The notes: generated by a model not told the origin, from the sequence alone. 64,000 bases of DNA from Blautia schinkii DSM 10518 (GCA_000702025.1 JNKJ01000020.1:1-64000); one strand, 5' to 3'; positions 41,883-51,778 are shown, numbered from the stretch's first letter. Numbers and translations: made by a program.

Positions 41883-44784
41883 ATGGATTTGGATTGCAGA
41901 TGCGGCAGAAACAGAGAATCAGAGGGCATGCTTTGGCACTTTTTTCCGGACGGAGAAAGACTGTGGGGAGGTGGTGTTAAATATCAGCGCCTCCACACGT
42001 TACATTGTTTATCTCAATGGTACGGAGCTTGGGCGCGGGCCTGTTCGGGCAGGAAGAAATGAATGGTTTTATGATGCATATTCCTTGGATGGACTGCTTA
42101 AGGAGGGAGAAAATTTTCTGGCAGTGAGGGTTTGGAGCTATGGCTGGTCCACTTATCAGAGTCTGCACGCACCGGGAGGGCTGATTTTTGAGGTGTGCTG
42201 CGGGGAGCAAGTGCTGGCGTTATCGGGAAATCATATATATGGCAGATTGGATGAGGGGCATGAGAGCTTTGCGCCTAAACGGAATGCAAATCTTGGGTTT
42301 ACGGATTATTATGATGCCAGGCGGTTTGACGCAATGTGGATGGAAAAACCGGAGGCAGTGAGGGAGTGGCCCTTTGCACGGGAAATCCCGGACGTGTGGG
42401 GACCGCTCGCATTGAGGGAAATCAGGCCCTTTACCTGGCAGGACCGGTATGTACAGCATATCGTGTCGGTTCAGGAGACGGAAAGGGGATGCAGGCAAAT
42501 TACCGTGAATACGAGAAGGGCATTCTTTGGTGACCGCCGGGATGCGGATGAGACTATTTTTTCGGGACTGCTGGGCTTTGAATTTGACTGTGTGGAAATG
42601 ATGAGCGGTGTGATTTCTTTTCCTAACAGGACTTGGAATGGGATAATCGGAGATTTTTGCATTGATGGCAGGCTTTATGAGGTAAATAATGCGAACCGGA
42701 CGATTCCTGTTGAGGTGGGAGCCGGAAGGCATTTGTTTTTACTGCAGGCGTCCGGGAAATTTGACGATCTGTATTGCCATTTGGAGCTGGATTTTCCGGG
42801 TACTATTGACATTTTGAAGCAGTCGGATGGAAGCAGTTTTTTCACTGTGGGACCTACGCAGAGAATTGTCCCGATTATTGATGGATTCGGTAAGGTGTAT
42901 GGCGGGCTTGATGAGTTTAACCGTATGGAAGAGGAGACTGCTGCACATAAAAATATATTTGCGTCTTGTACCTTGGAGGAAGTGTGCGTGAGAGCCGGGG
43001 CAGAGGGAGTGGCTTTATCCTGGGTAGAGCCACGGTATGTGTTTGAGGATGCATATTTGCTTTCTCTGGCAAGGACGGAGCGGGTGATAAAGGAGGAGCC
43101 AATCACAGATGAGATGCTGGGGATTCTGTGGAGTAATAATCAAGACACAGTGATTCAGCCGCCTAAGAAGGGGGATTACCGGAGGATAATTCTTGATCTG
43201 GGAGATATTTATGTGGGCAGCTTTGAGTTTCTGATTGAGGCGCCGGAAGGAACAGTTCTCGATGTATATTGCTTTGAAAATATGTATAGCGGTGACATTG
43301 ATTTTACGATTGGACTCAATAACGGCTTCCGCTACATTTGCAGGGAGGGCTGGCAGAAATACAGGTGCATGACCCGGATGGGTGCGAGATATGTGATGAT
43401 TACGGTACGAAATGCTGCCGGGTCTGTGGAAAATGCTGCCGGGTGTGTGCAAGCTGCTTCCAGGCCTGCACGAACCACTTCACGGTCTGTGCGTATCCGG
43501 GATTTTCATCTGCGTCATATGACTTATGCGATTTCACGCAGAGGTGAATTTGCATGCGATGATTTTCTTCTGACGCGCATTTGGGATATGTGCTGTCATA
43601 CTCACGAGCTTTGTCTGGAGGACAGCTTTACGGATTGCCCCACATATGAGCAGGCTTTCTGGATTGGAGACGCACAGCTTACTGCCCTGATCAATGCGTA
43701 TGTTTATGGAGATTATGAGCTTATCCGCCACAATCTTAAGCTGGCTGTAACAGCCCGGGAGAATACGGGATTGTTTAACGCACTGACTCCAACGGACTGG
43801 AATACGAGTATCCCGATGTGGATGATGAACTGGGTGATTTCCATTGACCAGTATGTACAGGTTACGGGAGATGAGAGTGTTATCGCGGAGTTATATGACG
43901 CGGTAAAAGCGGCGCTTGATTATTACGAGGGATTTATTTGTGAGGATAGCGGCTTTCTGATTTCGGCCTGGAATATGATGGACTGGGCGGCACTGGATAT
44001 CCATAATTATGGGGTGGTCACAGGGCAGCAGGCTATCCTTTCCTGGTGTTATCATCTGGGAGCGGAGTTTGCACGGCAGTTGGGATATGTGCAGGACGAG
44101 GTACATTACAGGGAGATACGCATGCGGCTTTTGAGACATATAGATCAGCAGCTCTGGGATAAAGTACACAACTGCTATCTGGACGGATGGTCCCCTTCGG
44201 AGGGCTTGTCAAAAACGGTAAGTATACAGACGCATGTGTTCCTCTATCTCTATCATGGAATCATCGACGATGAAAAACGGAGGGTTACAGAGGAATATCT
44301 CAGGAATCCGCCAGAGAACTTTATTAAGCCGGGGTCGCCGTTCATGCTCTATTATCTTCATGAGTGCCTGAACCGTATGGGACTCGGGGAGGAGGTCCTC
44401 GAGGATATCCGAGGCAGATGGGGCGAGATGCTGCATTATGATTCTACTACCTGCTGGGAGGTTTTTCCTGGGTTTTATGAAAACAGCCGTACCAGGAGTT
44501 ATTGTCATTCCTGGTCTGCTGCGCCTGCGGTGTTCTGTCTGGAGCAGGTTCTGGGTGTCCGCCGTGTCTGGACAGGATGGCAGATTGTAGAGATACAGGT
44601 ACCGAAAACCACGGCTAATTGGTGCAGGGGGGCGGTGCCTACGCCTTATGGTGTGATCCGGGCGAGCTGGGAGCGTGGAGAACGTCTGTATAAGCTATGG
44701 GTTCCCTCGGAGATTGAGGTGGATATCAGCGCGCTTTCTGATTGGAATGTGGAAATCTACCGTTTGGAGGGGAGCGGTGTGTAA
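41854..44784 (+). CDS. GH78-like alpha-L-rhamnosidase, cytosolic
   Basis: 976 aa multidomain glycosidase without signal peptide. An N-terminal beta-sandwich region (CFGTFFRTEKDCGEVVLNIS) is followed by the six-hairpin catalytic domain from about 590 with FTDCPTYEQAFWIGDAQLTA, the region where GH78 enzymes carry the general acid; then TTCWEVFPGFYENSRTRSYC, HSWSAAPAVFCL and a C-terminal beta domain. I chose ATG 41,854, preceded by AAAGGAGGGC. A short repeat (NAAGSVENAAGCVQAA) interrupts the protein near residue 525. Linkage and exact sugar are not decidable from sequence. Confidence 0.82.
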   Translation: MKKDIMKKAKWIWIADAAETENQRACFGTFFRTEKDCGEVVLNISASTRYIVYLNGTELGRGPVRAGRNEWFYDAYSLDGLLKEGENFLAVRVWSYGWSTYQSLHAPGGLIFEVCCGEQVLALSGNHIYGRLDEGHESFAPKRNANLGFTDYYDARRFDAMWMEKPEAVREWPFAREIPDVWGPLALREIRPFTWQDRYVQHIVSVQETERGCRQITVNTRRAFFGDRRDADETIFSGLLGFEFDCVEMMSGVISFPNRTWNGIIGDFCIDGRLYEVNNANRTIPVEVGAGRHLFLLQASGKFDDLYCHLELDFPGTIDILKQSDGSSFFTVGPTQRIVPIIDGFGKVYGGLDEFNRMEEETAAHKNIFASCTLEEVCVRAGAEGVALSWVEPRYVFEDAYLLSLARTERVIKEEPITDEMLGILWSNNQDTVIQPPKKGDYRRIILDLGDIYVGSFEFLIEAPEGTVLDVYCFENMYSGDIDFTIGLNNGFRYICREGWQKYRCMTRMGARYVMITVRNAAGSVENAAGCVQAASRPARTTSRSVRIRDFHLRHMTYAISRRGEFACDDFLLTRIWDMCCHTHELCLEDSFTDCPTYEQAFWIGDAQLTALINAYVYGDYELIRHNLKLAVTARENTGLFNALTPTDWNTSIPMWMMNWVISIDQYVQVTGDESVIAELYDAVKAALDYYEGFICEDSGFLISAWNMMDWAALDIHNYGVVTGQQAILSWCYHLGAEFARQLGYVQDEVHYREIRMRLLRHIDQQLWDKVHNCYLDGWSPSEGLSKTVSIQTHVFLYLYHGIIDDEKRRVTEEYLRNPPENFIKPGSPFMLYYLHECLNRMGLGEEVLEDIRGRWGEMLHYDSTTCWEVFPGFYENSRTRSYCHSWSAAPAVFCLEQVLGVRRVWTGWQIVEIQVPKTTANWCRGAVPTPYGVIRASWERGERLYKLWVPSEIEVDISALSDWNVEIYRLEGSGV

Positions 44785-47700
44785 TGGAGTTTTTGAGAGA
44801 GCGTATCGGAGAAATATTGCAGCAATTGAAGCCTCTTTGCTATCCTGTGCAAATTGAAGTTAAGGATTTCAGAGGCAGCATGGGGCATGTCCCGCTCACC
44901 GATGAGGTGTGTGTGGACACATCCGGCTGGGAGCGTGCAGACACTGAATGTTTGGGGCAGGAACAGGGTGTGTGGTTTGCGCTGGCTGCGGACATTACGG
45001 TACCGCAGGCGATGGCGGGTTTTCCCGTTGAGCTTGTATTATCCACCGGCCGGGAAGGGGAGTGGGATGCTGTGAATCCCCAGATTGCCGCCTATGTGAG
45101 AGGGAAACTTTGTCAAGGGCTGGATGTGAACCACAGAACCCTGTGTCTTACGGAGCAAGCCGTTTCCGGGGAGGTAATTCCTGTTTTTCTGTCAATGTAT
45201 ACAGGGGAAAAGGGCTCTGTGATCAGCTGGACATGCCGGATTAGGGCTGTGGATGTGAGCGTCAGGGAATTTTATTATGATTTGCTTGTGCCTTGGCAGT
45301 GCCTGGAGCTGATGGACGAGGAGAGCCGGGAGTATGCACAGCTTCTGGAGGTCTTGAATTCTGTTGTAAATCTGCTCGATATGCGAAGAGCTGGCGGTCC
45401 GGAATTTTCAGACAGTGTTGTGCAGGCTAAGGCCGAGCTGGTCGAGTTGGTTGCCAGGTTTCCGTCCTCTTCTATAACCGCCTCCTGTGTGGGGCATACT
45501 CATATTGATGTAGCCTGGCTTTGGACGCTTGAGGTCACAAGAGAAAAGGCAGCAAGGAGTTTTTCTACAGTATTGGAGCTTATGAAGCGTTATCCGGAAT
45601 ATGTATTCATGTCCAGCCAGCCCCAGCTTTATAAATTTGTGAAGGAGAACCAGCCGGGGCTGTATGAGCAGATTTGTGAGCGGGTAAAGGAAGGCCGCTG
45701 GGAGCCGGAAGGAGCTATGTTCCTGGAAGCGGACTGTAATCTGACCAGCGGGGAATCGCTGGTGCGCCAATGTGTGTACGGCAAGAAGTTTTTCCGCGAG
45801 GAGTTCGGGATTGAGAGCCGGATACTTTGGCTGCCGGATGTGTTCGGTTACAGTGCCGCGTTGCCGCAGATTATGGAGAAATGTGTGATTAAGAGCTTTA
45901 TGACCACGAAGATAAGCTGGAATGAGACGAACTGTATACCATATGACACGTTTTGGTGGGAGGGGATTGACGGAAGCAGAGTACTCACACATTTTATCAC
46001 TACCAGAGATTATAAGAAGAATGGGGTGAAAATTGCGACCAACCAGGAATTCACCACAGATTTTTCCACTAATTATAATGGCTATATTCATCCGTCGCAG
46101 ATTAAGGGCGCGTGGCAGAGATATCAGCAGAAAGGGCTCAACGACAATGTTCTTGTGTCTTTCGGTTACGGAGATGGCGGCGGAGGCCCCACGGCAGAAA
46201 TGCTGGAGACTGCCCGGCGGATGAAGGAGGGGAAATTCGGCTGCCCTACAGTACGGGTAGAAACTGCGGGGAGGTTTTTCGACAGGCTGCATGAACGGGC
46301 CGGGAATATGCAATTTCCGGTTTGGTCCGGGGAATTGTATCTGGAGTACCACAGAGGAACCTACACTTCCATGGCAGAGATTAAAAAAGCTAACCGCAGG
46401 GGTGAGTTTGCGCTTCTCAATGCGGAGGTCTGGTCAGTGCTGGCTGCACAGCTTGCAGGAGTAGAGTATCCGCAGGATGAGCTTGCAAAGGGCTGGGAGC
46501 TGCTCATGAGAAACCAGTTCCATGATATCCTTCCCGGCTCTGCCATTGCGGAGGTTTATGAGGATTCCTTTGCGGAATATGAAACACTGGGTGAGATTAC
46601 AAGTTGTGTAATGGATAAAGCTCTCTGTGCGCTGACTGAAGGGATTAGGACACAGGTGGGTGAAATCGTGGTTTTCAACGGGAATGGGATGAAAACGAGT
46701 GGAATTGTGGAAATTCCACGGACCGAATTGCTGCCAAAGTGGATAACGGAGTTGGAAGGAAAGCCAGAGCCAAAGCATAAGCCAGAGCATGAGACCGGAA
46801 TTGAGGCAGAACTTGAAGCAGATTTGTATCCGGTGCAGTGGACAAAGGACGGCAGGATGCTGTTTCGGGCTAAGGATGTGCCGGCTAAGGGATGGAAGGT
46901 TTTCCGGGCGGTGGGAAGGCCGCTTACAGAAGGTGCAATGGCAGAAAACTCACCGGGGAATTGCACTTATGAAAATATTAGTGCGGCTGTATGCAATTCA
47001 AATGCTGTGGAGACTTTTCGGGAGAACTGCGCGGATGGTTCTAAGGAGATACTTACGCCTTATTACTGTGTGAAGTGGAATGGCTGTGGGCAGATTACTT
47101 CGTTATACGACCGCCGTGCCCATAGAGAATTACTTAAAAAGGGTATGTGCGCAAATGTACTTATGACCTACGAGGATAAGCCGCATAAATTTGATAACTG
47201 GAATATTTTTGAGTATTATAAGGAAAAACAATGGCCTGTGGAACAGCTTGTGTCAATGCAGGTTATTGAGTGCGGGCCGGTACGCATGGCTTTGGAGCTG
47301 AATTGGATTTATCTTGACTCAAAGATTGAAGAAGTGGTTTATTTCTATGCAGACAGCCCAAGGATTGATATTCATGCGGCGGTCGACTGGAATGAAAACC
47401 AATTGCTGCTCAAAGCTCTCTTTCCGCTGGAACTGAATGCGCGCGAGGCCGTCTATGAAATCCAATATGGGCATGTGAAGCGCAGCACTACCAGAAATCA
47501 TTCCTGGGAGCAGGCCCGGTTTGAGGTGTGTTTCCAGAAATGGCTGGATATCAGCGAATATGACTATGGAGTCAGTTTTTTTAGCGACTGTAAATATGGG
47601 GTAAGTATCAATGAAAACGAAGTAGGCCTCACGCTTCTGAAGTCCGGCATGTACCCAAATCCCCGGGCTGACAGAGGGCATCACGAGTTTATCTATTCCC

Positions 47701-48104
47701 TGTTCCCACATACGGGTAGCTGGCAGGAGGCGGGGACAGTAATGGAGGCATACGAATTGAATAACCCGCTTAAGGGCATATTGAGGCAAGAGGGCGTATG
47801 TGGTTTGGCGTGCAGAAGCAGCGGTTTTCCGGGAACCTATGCACCTGTTCAAATCTCTGAGAAAAATATCGTGCTCGAAGTCCTGAAGCAGGCAGAGGAC
47901 GGAAAAGGCGTGGTTTTACGTCTGTATGAGTGCTGGAACCGCCGGACAAAAGCAACGCTTGTGTTCGCGCAGGATTTCAAGGAAGTTTATGTATGTAATA
48001 TGCTGGAGGAGAGGCAGGAGCGTGTGCCTTCCGGGGACAGATACTGTGTGGTGGAATTTAAACCGTTTGAAATTTTAACGTTGAGGGTAGACTTTGCCTT
48101 GTAA
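44784..48104 (+). CDS. GH38 alpha-mannosidase, cytosolic
   Basis: 1106 aa retaining alpha-mannosidase. The zinc motif HTHIDVAWLWTLEVTREKAA and the nucleophile Asp352 in LWLPDVFGYSAALPQ are present, followed by the helical middle domain (HRGTYTSMAEIKKANRRGEF, NQFHDILPGSAIAEVYED) and the large C-terminal beta domain. The start overlaps the rhamnosidase stop (TAATG), so the two are coupled. A lysine/glutamate/proline-rich repeat (GKPEPKHKPEHETGIEAELE, near 655-675) looks like a lineage-specific insertion. It likely trims imported mannose-containing oligosaccharides. Confidence 0.93.
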   Translation: MEFLRERIGEILQQLKPLCYPVQIEVKDFRGSMGHVPLTDEVCVDTSGWERADTECLGQEQGVWFALAADITVPQAMAGFPVELVLSTGREGEWDAVNPQIAAYVRGKLCQGLDVNHRTLCLTEQAVSGEVIPVFLSMYTGEKGSVISWTCRIRAVDVSVREFYYDLLVPWQCLELMDEESREYAQLLEVLNSVVNLLDMRRAGGPEFSDSVVQAKAELVELVARFPSSSITASCVGHTHIDVAWLWTLEVTREKAARSFSTVLELMKRYPEYVFMSSQPQLYKFVKENQPGLYEQICERVKEGRWEPEGAMFLEADCNLTSGESLVRQCVYGKKFFREEFGIESRILWLPDVFGYSAALPQIMEKCVIKSFMTTKISWNETNCIPYDTFWWEGIDGSRVLTHFITTRDYKKNGVKIATNQEFTTDFSTNYNGYIHPSQIKGAWQRYQQKGLNDNVLVSFGYGDGGGGPTAEMLETARRMKEGKFGCPTVRVETAGRFFDRLHERAGNMQFPVWSGELYLEYHRGTYTSMAEIKKANRRGEFALLNAEVWSVLAAQLAGVEYPQDELAKGWELLMRNQFHDILPGSAIAEVYEDSFAEYETLGEITSCVMDKALCALTEGIRTQVGEIVVFNGNGMKTSGIVEIPRTELLPKWITELEGKPEPKHKPEHETGIEAELEADLYPVQWTKDGRMLFRAKDVPAKGWKVFRAVGRPLTEGAMAENSPGNCTYENISAAVCNSNAVETFRENCADGSKEILTPYYCVKWNGCGQITSLYDRRAHRELLKKGMCANVLMTYEDKPHKFDNWNIFEYYKEKQWPVEQLVSMQVIECGPVRMALELNWIYLDSKIEEVVYFYADSPRIDIHAAVDWNENQLLLKALFPLELNAREAVYEIQYGHVKRSTTRNHSWEQARFEVCFQKWLDISEYDYGVSFFSDCKYGVSINENEVGLTLLKSGMYPNPRADRGHHEFIYSLFPHTGSWQEAGTVMEAYELNNPLKGILRQEGVCGLACRSSGFPGTYAPVQISEKNIVLEVLKQAEDGKGVVLRLYECWNRRTKATLVFAQDFKEVYVCNMLEERQERVPSGDRYCVVEFKPFEILTLRVDFAL

Positions 48105-48228
48105 GCAGATATGTCTCCTGCCTCTATAGCTTGCATATAAAAGACCTGGTGGAGGCCAAATATGTCGAAGCTCCTTCCAAGATAAGGCCGTCGCTGGATT
48201 GCAGAGCCGCACACAAAGCGGTGCAGGC

Positions 48229-48873
48229 TCAGAACATCATCACATCCGAGCAATCCATAAGCTCGTAGAATTCATTGGCTCTACGCAGGTTTTCATCTAT
48301 GAAGCTCTGGTCCAGACCTACAATGCGCAGAGTAATGGTAGAGAGCAGGTTAAGCAGGGTCAGGAATTCCGGGCTGTTCACATCGATATTTTTATTTTGC
48401 TCGATCAGTTCGCGGCGGGCACCGTATTCGGCAGTGGCGCACCAGTAGTAATACTGGGGCGTCATTTTCATTTGGAGGGATTCAATGATGGATACCTGGC
48501 GGGAACGTATGAGCGTATGTACGGCTTGGGGCAGCAGGTTATTATAATTGATTTCCAGATGAAAGGCCCTTGTCTGAGCATCAGAGAATATTTGGGTCAT
48601 CATAATACGGGAAAAAAGGATGTGATACTGCAGCGTATTCTCGGGAATTCCGTCCTGTTCCATGATATGATAGTCTATTTTTTGAAAGAAATCCAGGTAG
48701 ATACGCTCTACTAATTCCATTTTTTTGTAATAGTAGTTCACTAAGCCTACAGGTACATCGGCCTTTGATGCGATCATGCTGTAGGTTGTTTTTTTGTATC
48801 CGTGTTCATGCATGAGAGCTTTCGCGGTCTCAAAAACACGTTCTTTTGTTAGCAGACCATTGGCGTATTGCAT
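48229..48873 (-). CDS. TetR family regulator of the divergent symporter
   Basis: 214 aa. N-terminal helix-turn-helix (VFETAKALMHEHGYKKTTYS, then DVPVGLVNYYYKKMELVERI) and a helical ligand domain. It is divergent from the GPH symporter gene, and a perfect 10-bp-arm inverted repeat at 48,961-48,986 lies just downstream of the symporter promoter. Repression of the symporter and URO-D genes is the simplest inference. Confidence 0.85.
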   Translation of the reverse strand: MQYANGLLTKERVFETAKALMHEHGYKKTTYSMIASKADVPVGLVNYYYKKMELVERIYLDFFQKIDYHIMEQDGIPENTLQYHILFSRIMMTQIFSDAQTRAFHLEINYNNLLPQAVHTLIRSRQVSIIESLQMKMTPQYYYWCATAEYGARRELIEQNKNIDVNSPEFLTLLNLLSTITLRIVGLDQSFIDENLRRANEFYELMDCSDVMMF

Positions 48874-48928
48874 GAAAATTCCTCGCTTTTTTTGTTATTG
48901 TTTTTCTTCTATCATATCACAGGAACCA

Positions 48929-48986
48929 TAGACAAGACAATTAAATTTTGATATAATAACTTTGAATAAAATAAGATTTATTCAAA
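48929..48986 (+). promoter_or_regulatory. Symporter promoter with TetR operator
   Basis: TAGACA (48,929-48,934), 17 bases, TATAAT (48,952-48,957). Immediately downstream TTTGAATAAA and TTTATTCAAA form perfect arms around ATAAGA (48,961-48,986), placing a bound repressor over the start site. Confidence 0.78.
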
Positions 48987-49002
48987 ATTTGACTGGCTTA
49001 AA

Positions 49003-49084
49003 ATGGAGGGACAACAGTCAGACCTCTGCCAATGATGAAATGGAGGGACAACAGTTAAGTCTCTGCCAACGATGAAAAGGAGGG
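49003..49084 (+). repeat. 37-bp tandem duplication containing ribosome-site-like GGAGGG
   Basis: Units 49,003-49,039 and 49,040-49,076 each begin ATGGAGGGACAACAG and end GATGAA; a third partial unit AAGGAGGG (49,077-49,084) is the actual ribosome site of the next gene. Confidence 0.8.
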
Positions 49085-49089
49085 TTTTT

Positions 49090-50451
49090 ATGGGAGAGAG
49101 TGGCGGCAAATTAAGTAACTATTTAAAAGTTTCCTATGGACTGGGGGATTTGGGATTCATCTTCATGGTGACCATGTCCAACACGTATCTGTTAATGTTC
49201 TTTACCGATGTAGCCGGGATTACGGCGGCTGCGGCCGCTACGCTGATGATGGTGGGCAGGATTATCGACAGCTGCAGCCCGCCTATTATCGGTGCGGTTA
49301 TTGAGAAGAACAACCCGCGTTGGGGGAAATATCTGTCGTGGGTGTTGATTGGCGCACCGCTGATTTTTATTTTTAATACCCTGATGTTTTCCAGTAATAA
49401 GATGGCAATGCCCGGCAAGGCAATCCTGGCTTGTATCATATACGCAGCATTCTGTATTTCCACGAATATTGCATATACAGGCTACACATCCTTGAATTCG
49501 TCTCTCACAAATGATGCGAAGGAGCGAGTACAGCTTTCCACCATGCGCGGTCAGGGCAATGCACTTGGAAAATGTCTGGCAGGCTTTCTGCTCCTGCCAA
49601 TGATCAAGCTGATTGGCGGCGGTGACCTGAATTCAACAGGCTTCCTTTGGTCAGCAGTGATTGCAGGCGCTGTATGCGTACTTTTGTATCTAAATCTGTA
49701 CCATGCGGCTAAGGGAAAGGATATCCAGTACAAGGAGGGCGGCAAAAAATCCGAGAAGCTTACAGTTGCAGAGATGGTGCAGCTTATTTTTAGCAACAAG
49801 AACCTGCTCCTTCTTTTTGTGACGGACGTTGCCAGGATTTTGGCCATGCTCGTGACTTATGCAATGTTCCCATATTTCTTCAAATACGTTGCCAACAATA
49901 TCGATGGTGCGGCTCCGTTTTTCGGAATCGTAAATATTCTGGCGTTTATCGGTGCCACCAGCGTGCCGTTTATTACTAAGTTTTTATCCAAACGAAATGC
50001 TTACATAGCTGGTAACCTTCTGCTTTCTTTATGTATGGTTGCGGCAATCATCTGCAGCAACAGCGTGACGGCAGTTATTGCCTTGATCTCCATCGGTTAT
50101 CTGGGTTATTCCTGGGGTAATGTGGTGAATACGTCCATGTATGCGGATACGGTTGATTATGGAGAGTGGAAAACAGGGAAAAATGCGAGAGGCTTATATT
50201 TCTCTATGTTCCAGTTATCCATCAAGATTGCGGCTGTTTTCAGCACGGCGATTGCGGGATTTGGGCTGACCGCAGTTGGATATGTTGCCAATACCGAGCC
50301 AACGGAACAGGTTATCATGGGAATCCGTGTAATATCCATGGCACTGCCGGCGGCACTTTTGTTATTGGGTGTTGTGCTGCTTCTGTTCTATGACTTGACA
50401 CCGAAGAAAATGGACGAAATCCATAAGTCCCTTGGACGGGAAGAGGCGTGA
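49090..50451 (+). CDS. GPH-type sugar:cation symporter (MFS)
   Basis: 453 aa, twelve hydrophobic segments. The N-terminal pattern (YGLGDLGFIFMVTMSNTYLL, FFTDVAGITAAAAATLMMVG, RIIDSCSPPIIGAVIE) is that of the glycoside-pentoside-hexuronide:cation symporter family (MelB, XynB, UidB). Start ATG 49,090 follows AAAAGGAGGG. Substrate unknown; the partner gene downstream encodes a URO-D-family protein, with 36 bases between them. Confidence 0.88.
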   Translation: MGESGGKLSNYLKVSYGLGDLGFIFMVTMSNTYLLMFFTDVAGITAAAAATLMMVGRIIDSCSPPIIGAVIEKNNPRWGKYLSWVLIGAPLIFIFNTLMFSSNKMAMPGKAILACIIYAAFCISTNIAYTGYTSLNSSLTNDAKERVQLSTMRGQGNALGKCLAGFLLLPMIKLIGGGDLNSTGFLWSAVIAGAVCVLLYLNLYHAAKGKDIQYKEGGKKSEKLTVAEMVQLIFSNKNLLLLFVTDVARILAMLVTYAMFPYFFKYVANNIDGAAPFFGIVNILAFIGATSVPFITKFLSKRNAYIAGNLLLSLCMVAAIICSNSVTAVIALISIGYLGYSWGNVVNTSMYADTVDYGEWKTGKNARGLYFSMFQLSIKIAAVFSTAIAGFGLTAVGYVANTEPTEQVIMGIRVISMALPAALLLLGVVLLLFYDLTPKKMDEIHKSLGREEA

Positions 50452-50487
50452 AAGTATCTTAAATATAAAAAATGGGGGTAAAGGATT

Positions 50488-51465
50488 ATGGCTTTAACAG
50501 CAAAAGAAAATTTCAGAAAGTTTTTTCAGCATGAAAGAGGAGAATGGTTCCCAAGCTTTTTCACTGACGCGAACCTGGCAGTTTATTTGACTGGTATGGA
50601 TGAGCGTGCGCCGGGAAATAGGGGCGGAAAAGATTTCTTCGGGTGTACCTGGGTTTATGACGAGGTGGGAATGGCCGCTGTACCGGATACCAGTGTGCCG
50701 CCGATTCTGGAGGATATCTGTGACTGGAGAGAAGTGCTGGTGTTCCCGGATCTTGATGTGGTTGACTGGGAAGCCAGTGCGAAAGCGGACAAGGTCGATC
50801 AGTATGACCCGGATAAATTTAATTATGCCATGCTTTTGGAAGGACCTTTTGAGCGTCTCCACACTTTAATGGGCTTTGAGAATGCACTCTGTGCCATGCT
50901 TACAGATCCGGAAGAAGTTGCAGCGTTTTTTGACCGCCTGATGGAGATGAAATGTAAGGAGCTGGAAATTCTCCGTCAATATTACAAGGCTGAGGCCGTG
51001 TGCTTCCACGATGACTGGGGCACCCAGCTTAATATGTTTTTCTCTCCGGCGACATGGAGAGAGCTGATCAAGCCGCAGATTAAAAAGGCCGTGGACAAAT
51101 GCCATGAGCTGGGGATGTTCTTTGATATGCATTCCTGTGGAAAAATGGACCAGATCATTCCTGACTTTGTGGAAATCGGTATTGATTCCTTCCAAGGGCA
51201 GGGGATTAATGACATATTGGCAGCTATGGATAAAACCGGAAATAAGCTTTCTTATAATGTGACGCCGCGATATCAGGAGCTGGAGGCCGCTGCCGCTGCG
51301 GGAAGTTTGACAGAGGAAATTGTCAGAGAAAAGGTTCGGGATGAGGTTATGGCCTGCGCGCAGAAAGGGATTTATACGCCTGCCTTTGTACCGCTTCGGA
51401 ACTGGTGGTTCCCTATCGCATTGGATGAGGCGGCGAAATGTGGGAAGGAGATATTTGGGGAATAG
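50488..51465 (+). CDS. URO-D superfamily protein with His/Cys motif
   Basis: 325 aa, same superfamily as the 40,842 product but with MHSCGKMDQIIPDFVEIGID, the His-x-Cys-Gly type motif seen in zinc-dependent methyltransferase relatives, and AVCFHDDWGTQLNMFFSP upstream of it. No corrinoid protein gene is adjacent. It is more likely a catabolic methyl- or decarboxylase-type enzyme for the substrate of the symporter than a heme enzyme, since no heme gene is near. Role unproven. Confidence 0.8.
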   Translation: MALTAKENFRKFFQHERGEWFPSFFTDANLAVYLTGMDERAPGNRGGKDFFGCTWVYDEVGMAAVPDTSVPPILEDICDWREVLVFPDLDVVDWEASAKADKVDQYDPDKFNYAMLLEGPFERLHTLMGFENALCAMLTDPEEVAAFFDRLMEMKCKELEILRQYYKAEAVCFHDDWGTQLNMFFSPATWRELIKPQIKKAVDKCHELGMFFDMHSCGKMDQIIPDFVEIGIDSFQGQGINDILAAMDKTGNKLSYNVTPRYQELEAAAAAGSLTEEIVREKVRDEVMACAQKGIYTPAFVPLRNWWFPIALDEAAKCGKEIFGE

Positions 51466-51550
51466 GGCATAACGGAGAGGGTTAGGCTATACACTCTACG
51501 TATCGTAGGTTGCAGGTAAAGTCCGCTGCGGGTAGAATGTAACTCATAAG

Positions 51551-51608
51551 ATAACTGTTCAGCAGGTAGTATTGCGAAGCGGTAACTGTGAAGGTGCTGA
51601 ACAGTTAT
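51551..51608 (+). terminator. Hairpin after the symporter operon
   Basis: ATAACTGTTCAGCA (51,551-51,564) pairs with TGCTGAACAGTTAT (51,595-51,608), then TTCAT. It lies directly upstream of the interrupted XRE gene. Confidence 0.65.
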
Positions 51609-51638
51609 TTCATAATAAATGGAAATGAGGTAAAAAAC

Positions 51639-51758
51639 ATGAGCTACGTAACGGGAAGTACCATCAAAGAACTAAGAGAGAAAAAAGGCCTCACACAGAG
51701 GGAGCTGGCCGAGCGGATAAAGGTAAGTGACAAGACGGTATCGAAGTGGGAGACCGGA
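51639..51758 (+). pseudogene. 5' part of XRE/desulfoferrodoxin-like gene split by the transposon
   Basis: ATG 51,639 opens an XRE helix-turn-helix (TIKELREKKGLTQRELAERI, then KVSDKTVSKWETG) that is cut at codon 40. The frame then enters transposon sequence and stops three codons later at 51,771-51,773. Joining 51,758 to 59,230 restores the open frame. Confidence 0.88.
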
Positions 51759-51759
51759 G

Positions 51760-51778
51760 TTTCCCAAAGTTAAAGATA
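51760..51778 (+). repeat. Left terminal inverted repeat of the transposon
   Basis: TTTCCCAAAGTTAAAGATA; the complement of the right end reads TTTCCCTTAGTTAAAGATA, two mismatches in 19 bases. Confidence 0.8.

Noticed and set aside
45408-46352. 314-codon open frame on the minus strand
   Set aside because: Antisense to the GH38 catalytic region; a by-product of that gene's codon use.
50488-51465. Heme-pathway uroporphyrinogen decarboxylase (hemE)
   Set aside because: No heme gene nearby, and the context and HxCG motif fit the methyltransferase-like branch.
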